DNA of 64,000 nt from Lentisalinibacter salinarum (GCF_040706555.1 NZ_JAPDRH010000002.1:620001-684000); one strand, 5' to 3'. Counted from the stretch's first letter, positions 41,461 through 49,652 are shown. Translations and numbers: made by a program. The notes: a model not told the origin generated them from the letters alone.

Positions 41461-41516
41461 TGCGGGGGTATCCATCTTGCTCCCGACAAAAGGTCGCGGC
41501 GATGGATACCCCCGCA
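41461..41516. repeat. 16-base perfect inverted repeat with nested hairpin
   Basis: Left arm 41461-41476 (TGCGGGGGTATCCATC) pairs with right arm 41501-41516. The 24-base loop holds its own small stem CGAC-AAAAG-GTCG. No T-run follows. It does not share the REP motif. Confidence 0.8.
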
Positions 41517-41549
41517 TGACGGCCGCCTCGCGGTGGCCGGGAGGATCTG

Positions 41550-41574
41550 CCAGTCAGCGGCGCCTGCTGACTGG
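41550..41574. repeat. Nine-base inverted repeat
   Basis: CCAGTCAGC, seven-base loop, GCTGACTGG. Perfect stem, extended by one G-T pair. No T-run. Role unknown. Confidence 0.65.
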
Positions 41575-41658
41575 TGCCGTTCCCTTCGGCTGCGGGCCCG
41601 TCAGCGGCTGGGGTGGGCTGCGGGGGTCGTCCGGACCGACTGGCGCCGATAGACGATG

Positions 41659-41681
41659 TTAGGAGCGGCTTCAGCCGCGAT
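41659..41681 (+). repeat. REP-like palindrome, unit C (GCGGCT variant)
   Basis: TTAGGAG head, stem GCGGCT-TC-AGCCGC, tail GAT. The stem differs from units A and B at compensating positions, keeping the hairpin. It is separated by two bases from inverted unit D. Confidence 0.8.
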
Positions 41682-41683
41682 TG

Positions 41684-41705
41684 ATCGGGCCTAAAGGCCC
41701 TCCCA
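41684..41705 (-). repeat. REP-like palindrome, unit D (inverted)
   Basis: On the minus strand: head TGGGAG, stem GGGCCT-TT-AGGCCC, tail GAT. Forms a head-out inverted doublet with unit C. Confidence 0.85.
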
Positions 41706-41763
41706 CATGAGCGTCGCCCGTAGTCCGCCCCAGTCGATGGCGGGCCGACGCCTAGAGAAACCC

Positions 41764-41786
41764 ATCGGGCCTGAAGGCCCTCCTAC
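41764..41786 (-). repeat. REP-like palindrome, unit E (inverted)
   Basis: On the minus strand: head GTAGGAG, stem GGGCCT-TC-AGGCCC, tail GAT. An inverted copy of unit A, ending 32 bases before the 5-oxoprolinase ATG. Confidence 0.85.
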
Positions 41787-41818
41787 ACGGGGGAGGGCAG
41801 GACGGTACACTCTGTCGG

Positions 41819-44800
41819 ATGCATGACGCCGGCTGGCAATTCTGGATCGATCGGGGCGGCACGTTCACGGACGTGATCGGCCGCTCGCCGGCCGGCGAAC
41901 TGGTCACCGCCAAACTGCTGTCCGAATCACCGGGGCAGTACGACGACGCGGCCGTCGAGGGCATCCGCCGGCTGCTTGCCGCCGCCGGCGATGCCGGGGC
42001 CCGTGTGGATGCCGTGAAGATGGGTACCACCGTCGCGACCAACGCCCTGCTCGAGCGACGCGGCGAACCCGTCGCGCTGGTGGTGACGAGAGGCTTCCGC
42101 GATGCGCTCGCCATCGCCTACCAGAGCCGGCCGGATATCTTCGCGCTGCACATCCGCAAACCCCGGCCGCTGGAGATGGAGATCATCGAGGCCGACGAGC
42201 GGGTCGACGCCGACGGCACGGTGCTCCGGGCGCTGGACGAGGCGGCGCTGTGCCGGGACCTCGCGGCGGCCCGGGAGCGCGGCATCACGGCGGTGGCCGT
42301 ATGCTTGGTGCACGGTTATCGCTGGACGGCGCACGAGGAGCGCGTCGCCGCCATCGCCGCGGAACTCGGCTACAGCCAGATCTCCGTGTCCCACGAGACG
42401 GCCCCGGTCATCAAGTTCGTGAGCCGCGCCCAGACCGCGCTGGTGGACGCCTATCTCTCGCCCGTGCTGTACCGCTACGTCGAGCGCCTGGACCGAGCGC
42501 TGGAGCCGGTGGCGGCGCCGGAGCGGCTGCAGATGATGCAGTCGAACGGCGGGCTCATCGATGCGGCACGCCTGCGCGGCAAGGACGCGGTATTGTCCGG
42601 CCCGGCCGGCGGCGTGGTGGGCATGGTGCAGACGGCGAGCGCGACCGGACTCGAGCGGCTGATCGGCTTCGACATGGGTGGCACCTCCACCGACGTCTCG
42701 GCCTGGGCGGGCGAGTACGTTCGCACGCTGGACTCGGAGGTGGCCGGGGTACGCCTGCGCGCGCCGATGATGGAGATACACACGATAGCGGCGGGCGGCG
42801 GCTCGGTGCTGACCTATCGCGACGGCCGCTTCCAGGCCGGCCCCGAATCCGCCGGCGCCGACCCGGGCCCCGCCTGCTACCGGCGCGGCGGCCCCGCGAC
42901 CGTAACCGATGCCAATGTGGCGCTCGGCCGCATCCCGGTGGCCCACTTCCCTGCCGTATTCGGGCCCGGCGGCGACGAACCGCTCGACCGGAAAGCGAGC
43001 CTGACGGCCCTCGAGGCGCTGGCGGAGGCGGCCCGCGCCGACACCGGCCGGACCCCGATCGATGAGGAAGTGGCCGAGGGCTATCTGCGCATCGCCGTCG
43101 AGAACATGGCGAATGCCATCCGCCGCATCACCGTGGAGCGTGGCGAGGACGTGCGGGACTTCACGCTGTGCTGTTTCGGCGGCGCCGGCGGCCAGCACGC
43201 CTGCCGGGTGGCCGACGTCCTCGGCGTACGCTCGATCTGGCTGCACCCGCTGGCCGGCCTGCTCTCGGCCTATGGCATGGGGCTCGCCGACCTCATCGCC
43301 TCGCGCACCGAGAGCATCGAGATGCCGCTGGAAGCCGCGACGGATACGGCCGAGGCAGCCCGGGACAGGCTCGTGGCCGACTGCCGGGACGAACTCGCCG
43401 CCCAGGGCCTGCCCGCCAACACGCTGGAGATCGCGGTGCGCTACGGCCTGCGAGTGGCCGGCAGCGACACCATACTCACGGTGCCCGGCGGCAGCCCCGA
43501 TGAGGCGGCAGCGGCGTTCGCGGAGGCCCACCGCACCCGTTTCGGCGTGGCACCCGGCGACGAGCCCCTGGTGCTCGCCTCGCTCACAGTGGAGGCCCGG
43601 GGCCGCGATGAACTGCCGCGGGGCTTCAGCGGTCCGGGCGCGACGGATGCGCCGCCCGAACCCCTCGAACACACCGAGGTCTGGCTGCAGGGCGAGTACC
43701 GTCGTGTGCCGGTCTACGACCGCGCCGAACTGGGCGCGGGCCAGCGCATCCCGTCGCCGGCCATCGTCATCGAGGACAACGCCACCACGGTGATCGAGCC
43801 GGGCTGGGAGGGCGAGCTCAACGAGCACGGCCACCTGCTGCTGACCCGGCGCGAGGCGCCGGCCGCCGAGCGGGTTTCCCGGGAGGCCGATCCGGTCATG
43901 CTGGAAGTGTTCAACAACCTCTACATGCACATCGCCGAGCAGATGGGCACCGTGCTGCGCCACACGGCCCATTCGGTGAACATCAAGGAACGGCTGGACT
44001 ACTCGTGCGCCGTGTTCGACCGGGCCGGACGGCTCATCGCCAACGCGCCCCACATGCCGGTTCACCTGGGCTCGATGGGCGACAGCGTCGCCGCCGTCAT
44101 CGATGCGAACGCCGACGACGTTCGCCCCGGCGACGCCTGGATGCTGAACGCCCCCTACAACGGCGGCACCCACCTGCCGGACATCACGGTGGTCACGCCC
44201 TATTTCCCCGGACGTGACGCGGCGGAGCCGGCGTTCTGGCTCGCCTCCCGCGCCCATCACGCCGACGTCGGCGGACTCACCCCCGGCTCCATGCCGCCGG
44301 CGAGCCACCGCATCGAGGAGGAAGGCGTGCTGCTGGACAACGTACGCCTCGCGCGGGGCGGCGAGCTGCAGACCGAGACCGTACTCGAACTCTTCCGCAG
44401 CGGCGACTGGCCCGCCCGCAACCCGCGGCGCAACCTGATCGACCTCAAGGCCCAGCTCGCGGCCAACGAGGAAGGCATACGCCAGCTCGACCGAGCCATC
44501 GACCGCTACGGCGCGGAGACCGTGCACGCCTACATGGACCACGTGCGCGAGAACGCGGCCGCCAGCGTGCGCCGCCTGCTGGCTCGCCTGCGCGACGGCG
44601 AGTTCGCCTACGAACTGGACAGCGGCGAGACCATCCGGGTGAACATCCGCGTCCGTGACGGCCGCGCGCGGGTGGACTTCACAGGCACCAGCCCGCAGTC
44701 ACCGAGCAACTTCAACGCGCCGGAGTCGGTGACCCGCGCGGCGGTGCTGTACGTGTTCCGCACACTGGTGGAGGAGCCCATCCCCCTGAACGCCGGCTGC

Positions 44801-45439
44801 CTCGAGCCGCTGGACATCCGCGTACCGCCGGGCACGCTGCTGAGCCCCCGCTATCCGGCTGCGGTCGTCGCCGGCAACGTGGAGACCTCCCAGTGCGTCA
44901 CCGACGCGCTCTACGGTGCCCTCGGCGCGCTGGCCGCCTCCCAGGGCACGATGAACAACCTCACCTTCGGCGACGACGAGCACCAGTACTACGAGACCAT
45001 CGCCGGCGGCGCCGGGGCCGGGCCGGACTTCGACGGCGCCGATGCCGTGCAGACCCACATGACCAACTCCCGCCTCACCGACCCGGAGGTGCTGGAAGGC
45101 CGCTTCCCGGTGCTGGTGGAGGAGTTCTCCGTCCGCGCGGGCTCGGGCGGCCGCGGCCGGCAGCGGGGCGGCGACGGCTGCCGGCGCGTCATCCGCTTCC
45201 TGCAGCCCATGGGCGTCTCCATACTGTCCGGTCATCGGCGCGTGCCGCCGTTCGGCCTGGCCGGCGGCGGCGACGGCGCCGTCGGCCGCAACCGCCTGCG
45301 CCGCGCAGACGGTAGTGTCGAGGAACTGGCGGCGGTGGACACGCGCGAGGTCGGCGTCGGCGACGCCGTGATCATCGAGACGCCCGGCGGCGGCGGTTAC
45401 GGTGCGCCGGCACACGAGGAACCGGATCATGACGACTGA
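41819..45439 (+). CDS. ATP-dependent 5-oxoprolinase (HyuA-HyuB fusion)
   Basis: 1,206 residues. The N-terminal HyuA-like half (1 to about 690) has FWIDRGGTFTDVIG, KMGTTVATNALLERRG and the ATPase loop GFDMGGTSTDVSAW. The HyuB-like half begins near 694 (VMLEVFNNLYMHIAEQMGTVLRHTAHSVNIKERLDYSCAVFD) and has NAPYNGGTHLPDITVV and SRAHHADVGG. The fused size and motifs match eukaryote-type 5-oxoprolinase, which hydrolyses 5-oxoproline to glutamate using ATP. Hydantoinase activity is the alternative. It overlaps the next gene by 11 bases. Confidence 0.92.
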   Translation: MHDAGWQFWIDRGGTFTDVIGRSPAGELVTAKLLSESPGQYDDAAVEGIRRLLAAAGDAGARVDAVKMGTTVATNALLERRGEPVALVVTRGFRDALAIAYQSRPDIFALHIRKPRPLEMEIIEADERVDADGTVLRALDEAALCRDLAAARERGITAVAVCLVHGYRWTAHEERVAAIAAELGYSQISVSHETAPVIKFVSRAQTALVDAYLSPVLYRYVERLDRALEPVAAPERLQMMQSNGGLIDAARLRGKDAVLSGPAGGVVGMVQTASATGLERLIGFDMGGTSTDVSAWAGEYVRTLDSEVAGVRLRAPMMEIHTIAAGGGSVLTYRDGRFQAGPESAGADPGPACYRRGGPATVTDANVALGRIPVAHFPAVFGPGGDEPLDRKASLTALEALAEAARADTGRTPIDEEVAEGYLRIAVENMANAIRRITVERGEDVRDFTLCCFGGAGGQHACRVADVLGVRSIWLHPLAGLLSAYGMGLADLIASRTESIEMPLEAATDTAEAARDRLVADCRDELAAQGLPANTLEIAVRYGLRVAGSDTILTVPGGSPDEAAAAFAEAHRTRFGVAPGDEPLVLASLTVEARGRDELPRGFSGPGATDAPPEPLEHTEVWLQGEYRRVPVYDRAELGAGQRIPSPAIVIEDNATTVIEPGWEGELNEHGHLLLTRREAPAAERVSREADPVMLEVFNNLYMHIAEQMGTVLRHTAHSVNIKERLDYSCAVFDRAGRLIANAPHMPVHLGSMGDSVAAVIDANADDVRPGDAWMLNAPYNGGTHLPDITVVTPYFPGRDAAEPAFWLASRAHHADVGGLTPGSMPPASHRIEEEGVLLDNVRLARGGELQTETVLELFRSGDWPARNPRRNLIDLKAQLAANEEGIRQLDRAIDRYGAETVHAYMDHVRENAAASVRRLLARLRDGEFAYELDSGETIRVNIRVRDGRARVDFTGTSPQSPSNFNAPESVTRAAVLYVFRTLVEEPIPLNAGCLEPLDIRVPPGTLLSPRYPAAVVAGNVETSQCVTDALYGALGALAASQGTMNNLTFGDDEHQYYETIAGGAGAGPDFDGADAVQTHMTNSRLTDPEVLEGRFPVLVEEFSVRAGSGGRGRQRGGDGCRRVIRFLQPMGVSILSGHRRVPPFGLAGGGDGAVGRNRLRRADGSVEELAAVDTREVGVGDAVIIETPGGGGYGAPAHEEPDHDD

Positions 45440-45905
45440 GACTTCCGCTCTGAGGATGTGGCGCCGGCTGTCGCGCTGGCCGCTCGGCCGCTGGCTGTTC
45501 ACCCGCGCAGTGTGTCTGCGCGCGCCCTACTTCTCGTCCATCTCGCCGCTCATCCTCGAGATAGAGCCGGATCATGTCACCGCGCGGGTGCGCAAGCGGC
45601 GCAAGGTGAAGAACCACATCGGCACGGTGCACGCCCTCGCCTGCGCCAACCTCTGCGAACTCTGCGCCGGCGTGCTGATGGAGGCGGCCATCCCGGCGGA
45701 CCGGCGATGGATCCCGCGGGGCATGAATATCGAGTACCTGGCCAAGGCGGCCATGGATGTGACGGCGACGGCCCGTCTCCCGGAGACGCAATGGGACGAC
45801 GGCGAGGATGTGGCGGTGGACGTATCCGTCCGCGGAGCTGACGGCACCGAGGTGGTGCACGCGGTGATCCGCATGTACATCACGGCGCGGCCGGCCCGCG
45901 CCTGA
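45429..45905 (+). CDS. DUF4442 hotdog-fold protein (probable thioesterase)
   Basis: 158 residues from the ATG at 45429, inside the last codons of the 5-oxoprolinase gene. The frame is open to 45402, but that adds only an Arg-rich leader. VRKRRKVKNHIGTVHALACANLCELCAGVLME is the DUF4442 core (Asn-His-x-Gly-Thr-x-His-Ala), related to the YiiD C-terminal hotdog domain. Substrate unknown, acyl-CoA thioesters likely by family. Translational coupling to 5-oxoprolinase is evident from the overlap, though the functional link is not obvious. Confidence 0.82.
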   Translation: MTTETSALRMWRRLSRWPLGRWLFTRAVCLRAPYFSSISPLILEIEPDHVTARVRKRRKVKNHIGTVHALACANLCELCAGVLMEAAIPADRRWIPRGMNIEYLAKAAMDVTATARLPETQWDDGEDVAVDVSVRGADGTEVVHAVIRMYITARPARA

Positions 45906-45917
45906 TCCGAGCGGTCT

Positions 45918-47480
45918 TCAGCCCGTCGCGGCGCTGGCGCCGGCGAAGGCCGCAGGGCTGATCCGCGCCCCGGCCGGTTCCTGCACCAGCGACCACACCA
46001 GCATCTCCGTCTCGCCGACGGGCCGGAAGCCGATGATGAGGCCGACCGAAGGCCTGCCCTGCTGGGCGGCCGTATTGGTGGAGGAATTGCAGCGCACGAA
46101 CCACGCGGCGCCGCCCCGGCCAGCGAAGGCGCCGTCCGCCTCCAGCGCCTGCAGAAAATCGCCCACGCGGCGCTCCACCGCCTGCCACAACGCGCGCTCG
46201 CTGCGGCGGAACAGCACCCAGCGCGTGGACCGCTCGACGCGATGCAGGACGAACTGGATCAGCCGCTCGCTAGCCAACCGCCGGGCGCCGCCGAACACGC
46301 TGCCGGTGAAGGTGACGTCTCCCGTCGGACGCACCCGCCGGTCGTCGCCGCGGCGCAACGTCTGCACCCCGTGGCGATGCAGCGCTGCCGCTTCCGCATC
46401 GTCCAGTTCCACGGCCGGGCGCAGATCGCGCAGGAACGCCGCTCCTTCGGCCGGGGACGTCCAGACATGGCCGCTCTCGTCATTGCGGGCCAGGATCCCG
46501 GCCAGCGCGCCGCCGACCGCCACGATCCCGTCGTCCGGTCGGCGCCGGTCGATCATGCGCGGGAAGTAGGTCACGAGCTGTGGGCTGCGGAAGCCGTCCC
46601 GGCGCAGCGCCAGATCCAGCTCGGCGAAGCTGCGGCAGGATACCGGCGGATCGACGACCAACATGGCGCCGCGGCGCTGACAATAGCGCTCGGCCGCCAT
46701 GAGGAAAGCCGGGCCGGGATCGCGGCCGCCGCCCATCGGCGGCGCGTAGAGGAAGCTGAAGTGCGCCGCGCCTTCCAGCGCGAACAGCCCCGTGTAGTCA
46801 CGCGCCGAGCCGATCAGGTCGTAGTCCGTCAGCGGCTGACCGTCAGTGCCGGGCTCGCCGGCCTGTACGTAGGAGACTACCCGGTCCGCGCCGCCGGAAC
46901 GGGTGGCGTCGGGACGGCATCCGGGCAAGGGTCCGGCCACGCGCACCAGCCGGGAGGTGAGGAGCCGATCGCGGACGTTGTTCTCGCCGCCCTCGGCGCA
47001 GGTGAGGCCGCGGAAGATCTCCTGGTCGTCGATCAGGCGCGTGCGCGGCGACAGCCGCTGCACCGTCAGGTTGAAACGGCTGCCGTCGGCGCCCGGACGA
47101 CCGTCTATGCCGTCATAGTCCACGGATGCGCGGAACGTCTCGCCGGCGCCCGGGCTGAGCGCTGCCAGCGTCAGGCCGCCATCGCCGGCCGGCAGCGTAA
47201 GCCTGGCGCCGCGGGCACCGTTCGCCACGCGGACCACGATCGCGCGCCGGCCGCCATGAGCGAAGAACTGCTCTACGGCCGGGCCGAGACTGCTCAGCCG
47301 CCAGTGGCCGCCGAAGCGGCGGGAGAATTCGGAGAAGGAGCCGACGGTGACGGGGTGGTTGACGGGGCCGCAGAGCGCGCGGCCGATGAAGGCGGCGGTG
47401 GTATCGGGACCAGTCGGTATGGACTGATCCTCGGCCGGCATCTCCCCCACGGTAATGCCGGTATTGGTCGAATCGCTCAA
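45918..47480 (-). CDS. Orphan phage-tail-sheath family protein
   Basis: 520 residues, TTG start (an in-frame stop lies 30-odd bases upstream). The N-terminus matches sheath proteins: ITVGEMPAEDQSIPTGPDTTAAFIGRALCGPVNHPVTVGSFSEFSRRFGG then VEQFFAHGGRRAIVVRVA. The C-terminal sheath domain has ERLIQFVLHRVERSTRWVLFRRSERALWQAVERRVGDFLQALEADGAFAG and AWFVRCNSSTN. Sheaths polymerise around the tube of contractile tails, T6SS-like and extracellular injection systems. No tube, baseplate, spike, cap or AAA gene is found within the window. The product looks full length, so this is not a remnant. Confidence 0.88.
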   Translation of the reverse strand: MSDSTNTGITVGEMPAEDQSIPTGPDTTAAFIGRALCGPVNHPVTVGSFSEFSRRFGGHWRLSSLGPAVEQFFAHGGRRAIVVRVANGARGARLTLPAGDGGLTLAALSPGAGETFRASVDYDGIDGRPGADGSRFNLTVQRLSPRTRLIDDQEIFRGLTCAEGGENNVRDRLLTSRLVRVAGPLPGCRPDATRSGGADRVVSYVQAGEPGTDGQPLTDYDLIGSARDYTGLFALEGAAHFSFLYAPPMGGGRDPGPAFLMAAERYCQRRGAMLVVDPPVSCRSFAELDLALRRDGFRSPQLVTYFPRMIDRRRPDDGIVAVGGALAGILARNDESGHVWTSPAEGAAFLRDLRPAVELDDAEAAALHRHGVQTLRRGDDRRVRPTGDVTFTGSVFGGARRLASERLIQFVLHRVERSTRWVLFRRSERALWQAVERRVGDFLQALEADGAFAGRGGAAWFVRCNSSTNTAAQQGRPSVGLIIGFRPVGETEMLVWSLVQEPAGARISPAAFAGASAATG

Positions 47481-47584
47481 ATGCCGATTGCCCTTGTCGC
47501 CCCTGGTGCCTCAGCGTCCAGAGCCTGATTCTACGGCCTGCCGGGGGGAGTTACCATGCCGGCTGACATCGACCGGTCCCACTC

Positions 47585-48661
47585 ATGCAGACACCGCGCG
47601 GCTACAGCTATCTCGAACAGTCCCACGGCGGGCTCAACCGTCTGCCGCGGGAGTTCCTCGGCGTTTTCCCGACGCCACTGGAATGCCGTCGGACCGACCG
47701 TCTGCCGCTCTGGATCAAACGGGACGATCTCACCCATCCCGACTACGGCGGCAACAAGCTGCGCAAACTCGAGTATGCCTTCGGCCAGGCCATTGCCCGA
47801 GGTCATCGATCAGTCGCCACCTTCGGCGCGGCGGGCTCCAACCACGCGCTGGCCACGGCCGTGCATGCCACCAGCCTCGGTCTCGGCTGCACCTGCCTGC
47901 TGGGGCCCCAGCCGGCCAGCCCGGCGGTACGGCGCACGCTGAACCGGCATCTCGCGCTGGGCACCGAACTGGTGCCCTGGGGCGGCAGCCGGGCCCGACG
48001 CCTCGCGCTGTACCGCGACCTGTTCCGCGGTCCCGACGCCGCGCACCGGCCCTGGGTCATCCCCATCGGCGGGTCCACGTGGCACGGCACCGTGGGCTAC
48101 GTGAATGCGGCTTTCGAACTCGCCGCCCAGGTCCGCGCCGGGCAGGCGCCGGAACCGGAACTCGTCTATCTGCCCCTCGGCACCATGGGCACGGTAGCCG
48201 GGCTCGCGGCCGGCCTCAGGGCGGCCGGCCTGTCCAGCCGCGTCGTCGCCGTCCGCGTGGTCATCGAGAAGATCGCCGACGAGACCCGCACCCGGCGGCT
48301 CGGCGCGAAGACGGCTACTCTGCTGCACCGGCTCGACCCGTCCTTCCCACCCGTGCGGGAGGACGAACTGAAGCTGGAGGTGCGCGACGAATTCCTCGGC
48401 GAAGGCTACGCCGTGCCCACCGCGGCGGCCCGCCGGGCGGTCGAGCGGGCGGGCGCGGAACTCGACCTCACACTGGAGACCACCTATTCCGGCAAGGCGC
48501 TGGCCGCCCTGCTGGCCGACGCGGATGCCGGCCGTCTCGACGGCCGCCCGGTGCTGTTCTGGAACACCTACAGCTCGGCACCGACGGACGCACCCGCCGA
48601 CCATCCGATCCGACCGGGCTTGCCGGAGCCGCTCGCCCGCTATTTCGAATCCAACGGGTAG
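47585..48661 (+). CDS. PLP-dependent D-cysteine desulfhydrase / ACC deaminase family protein
   Basis: 358 residues, fold-type II PLP enzyme. PLP Lys in WIKRDDLTHPDYGGNKLRKLEYAFG, substrate loop FGAAGSNHALATAVHA, and phosphate loop YLPLGTMGTVAGLAAGLRA. TYSGKALAALLAD lies near the C-terminus. The family includes ACC deaminase, D-cysteine desulfhydrase and L-cysteate lyase, and the exact reaction cannot be assigned. Divergent from the sheath gene with a 104-base gap. The TAG stop is part of a REP-like repeat. Confidence 0.87.
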   Translation: MQTPRGYSYLEQSHGGLNRLPREFLGVFPTPLECRRTDRLPLWIKRDDLTHPDYGGNKLRKLEYAFGQAIARGHRSVATFGAAGSNHALATAVHATSLGLGCTCLLGPQPASPAVRRTLNRHLALGTELVPWGGSRARRLALYRDLFRGPDAAHRPWVIPIGGSTWHGTVGYVNAAFELAAQVRAGQAPEPELVYLPLGTMGTVAGLAAGLRAAGLSSRVVAVRVVIEKIADETRTRRLGAKTATLLHRLDPSFPPVREDELKLEVRDEFLGEGYAVPTAAARRAVERAGAELDLTLETTYSGKALAALLADADAGRLDGRPVLFWNTYSSAPTDAPADHPIRPGLPEPLARYFESNG

Positions 48662-48680
48662 GAGGGCCTTCAGGCCCGAT
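48658..48680 (+). repeat. REP-like palindrome, left of convergent pair
   Basis: Head GTAGGAG, stem GGGCCT-TC-AGGCCC, tail GAT. The TAG at 48659-48661 is the stop codon of the PLP-enzyme gene. Confidence 0.9.
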
Positions 48681-48705
48681 CTTCGCTTGAGGTCGCCGAG
48701 CGCTG

Positions 48706-48728
48706 ATCGGGGCTAAAGCCCCTCCTAC
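48706..48728 (-). repeat. REP-like palindrome, right of convergent pair
   Basis: On the minus strand: head GTAGGAG, stem GGGGCT-TT-AGCCCC, tail GAT. Its TAG at 48725-48727 is the stop codon of the SapC-family gene. Confidence 0.9.
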
Positions 48729-49486
48729 AGTCCTTTTTGCTGGCGGCGGGCCATCAGGGTGCGCCAGTTGTCCAGCGAATGGAGGTGAGAGTAGAGGCAG
48801 GACAGCTCACCGGAGCGGTGCCATCCGTAGATGGTGTCCTTGTCCAGGTCGGTGAGCTTCTTCGCGTCGATGCAGACGTAGCTGGCCAGGGTCTGCTGCT
48901 CGGTTGCACCCGTCGGCGTGTAGCTCGCCTGCTGGGGTGTCAGCAGATCCAGATCGCGGAGCCGCTCGCAGAGTTCGCGCGTTCGCGCGCGCTCGGCTTC
49001 GTACTGGGAACAGAACTGCACCATCTGCTTCGTGTGCTCCGAGAGCTCGCCGCCCTCGAAGAAGGGATAGCGGGGCTCCGCGGTGACGGCGGCCGACTTG
49101 CGATCGATGAGCAGTGCGCCGCGGCCCTGGTCGTCCGTGGCGAGACCGAAGGGATAACAGCGCAGATACGACGGCACGTAGCACATCGGGTCCCACTGCC
49201 CCTGCTCGTCGACGAACAGGTTGGTGTCGTCCAGGATCGCGGTCACCGCCAGCGGCACCGGGTCTTCCACGGACGTGAAGACGATCGGATAGTGACGCTG
49301 GGCAGTGGCGAACTCCGGCAGCGTCACCGGTATGGCACGGACGTTGCGCACGAATTCATACGGGCGCTCGGGCGGCGTCAGCCCCAGCCCGCCGTGTTGC
49401 TCCGGAGTCAGCAGCTCCGGCTGCTCGTAGAGAAAGGCGCTGCCGGTCAGCACCGGCTCGGCGCCCTGTTGCGGTTCATCCGTCAT
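48725..49486 (-). CDS. SapC family protein
   Basis: 253 residues. The central block PEFATAQRHYPIVFTSVEDPVPLAVTAILDDTNLFVDEQGQWDPMCYVPSYLRCYPFGL is the SapC (PF07277) signature, originally named from a Campylobacter S-layer locus, function unproven. Neither signal peptide nor membrane helix is seen, so it is probably cytoplasmic. It is the last gene of the long minus-strand chain and overlaps the 58-residue gene by 11 bases. Stop supplied by a REP-like repeat. Confidence 0.88.
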   Translation of the reverse strand: MTDEPQQGAEPVLTGSAFLYEQPELLTPEQHGGLGLTPPERPYEFVRNVRAIPVTLPEFATAQRHYPIVFTSVEDPVPLAVTAILDDTNLFVDEQGQWDPMCYVPSYLRCYPFGLATDDQGRGALLIDRKSAAVTAEPRYPFFEGGELSEHTKQMVQFCSQYEAERARTRELCERLRDLDLLTPQQASYTPTGATEQQTLASYVCIDAKKLTDLDKDTIYGWHRSGELSCLYSHLHSLDNWRTLMARRQQKGL

Positions 49487-49652
49487 CCTTTTTCGCTCCT
49501 GCGTCGTTGCCGCCTTCGCCCGGCCGCACCGGGACGCCCTTTTCCTTGTCGTCTTTCACCGGTGCCTGGTCCTCGCGGGACTCGCGGGATTCCTCTTCCT
49601 TGCGGTCGATCTCCTCCAGCATCACCTTCAGCCATTCACTGATTTCGCTCAC
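49476..49652 (-). CDS. 58-residue charged protein, unknown function
   Basis: GTG start preceded by AGGAGG (10-base spacing), overlapping the L,D-transpeptidase stop (GTGA). Its stop overlaps SapC by 11 bases. The sequence begins MSEISEWLKVMLEEIDRKEEE, an amphipathic helix, and then turns into a disordered tail (KDDKEKGVPVRPGEGGNDAGAKKDDG). Overlaps at both ends and a good ribosome site argue that it is translated. No family recognised. A small adaptor between SapC and another factor is one possibility. Confidence 0.7.
   Translation of the reverse strand: MSEISEWLKVMLEEIDRKEEESRESREDQAPVKDDKEKGVPVRPGEGGNDAGAKKDDG

Larger units (their letters stand above)
41363..41818. other. Non-coding patch with REP-like palindromes and two larger hairpins
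   Basis: 456 bases between the divergent symporter and 5-oxoprolinase genes. It contains five REP-like units in both orientations, a 16-base perfect inverted repeat and a nine-base inverted repeat (listed separately). One short frame (41477-41662) is open but lacks coding character. Promoters for both genes must lie here, yet I see no clear -35/-10. Confidence 0.75.

Noticed and set aside
41477..41662. Small plus-strand ORF (61 residues) in the REP patch
   Set aside because: Runs through inverted repeats, no ribosome site, no coding-like composition.
45918..47480. Prophage remnant
   Set aside because: Only the sheath gene is present. No integrase, capsid, lysis or other tail genes, and neighbours are ordinary chromosomal genes.
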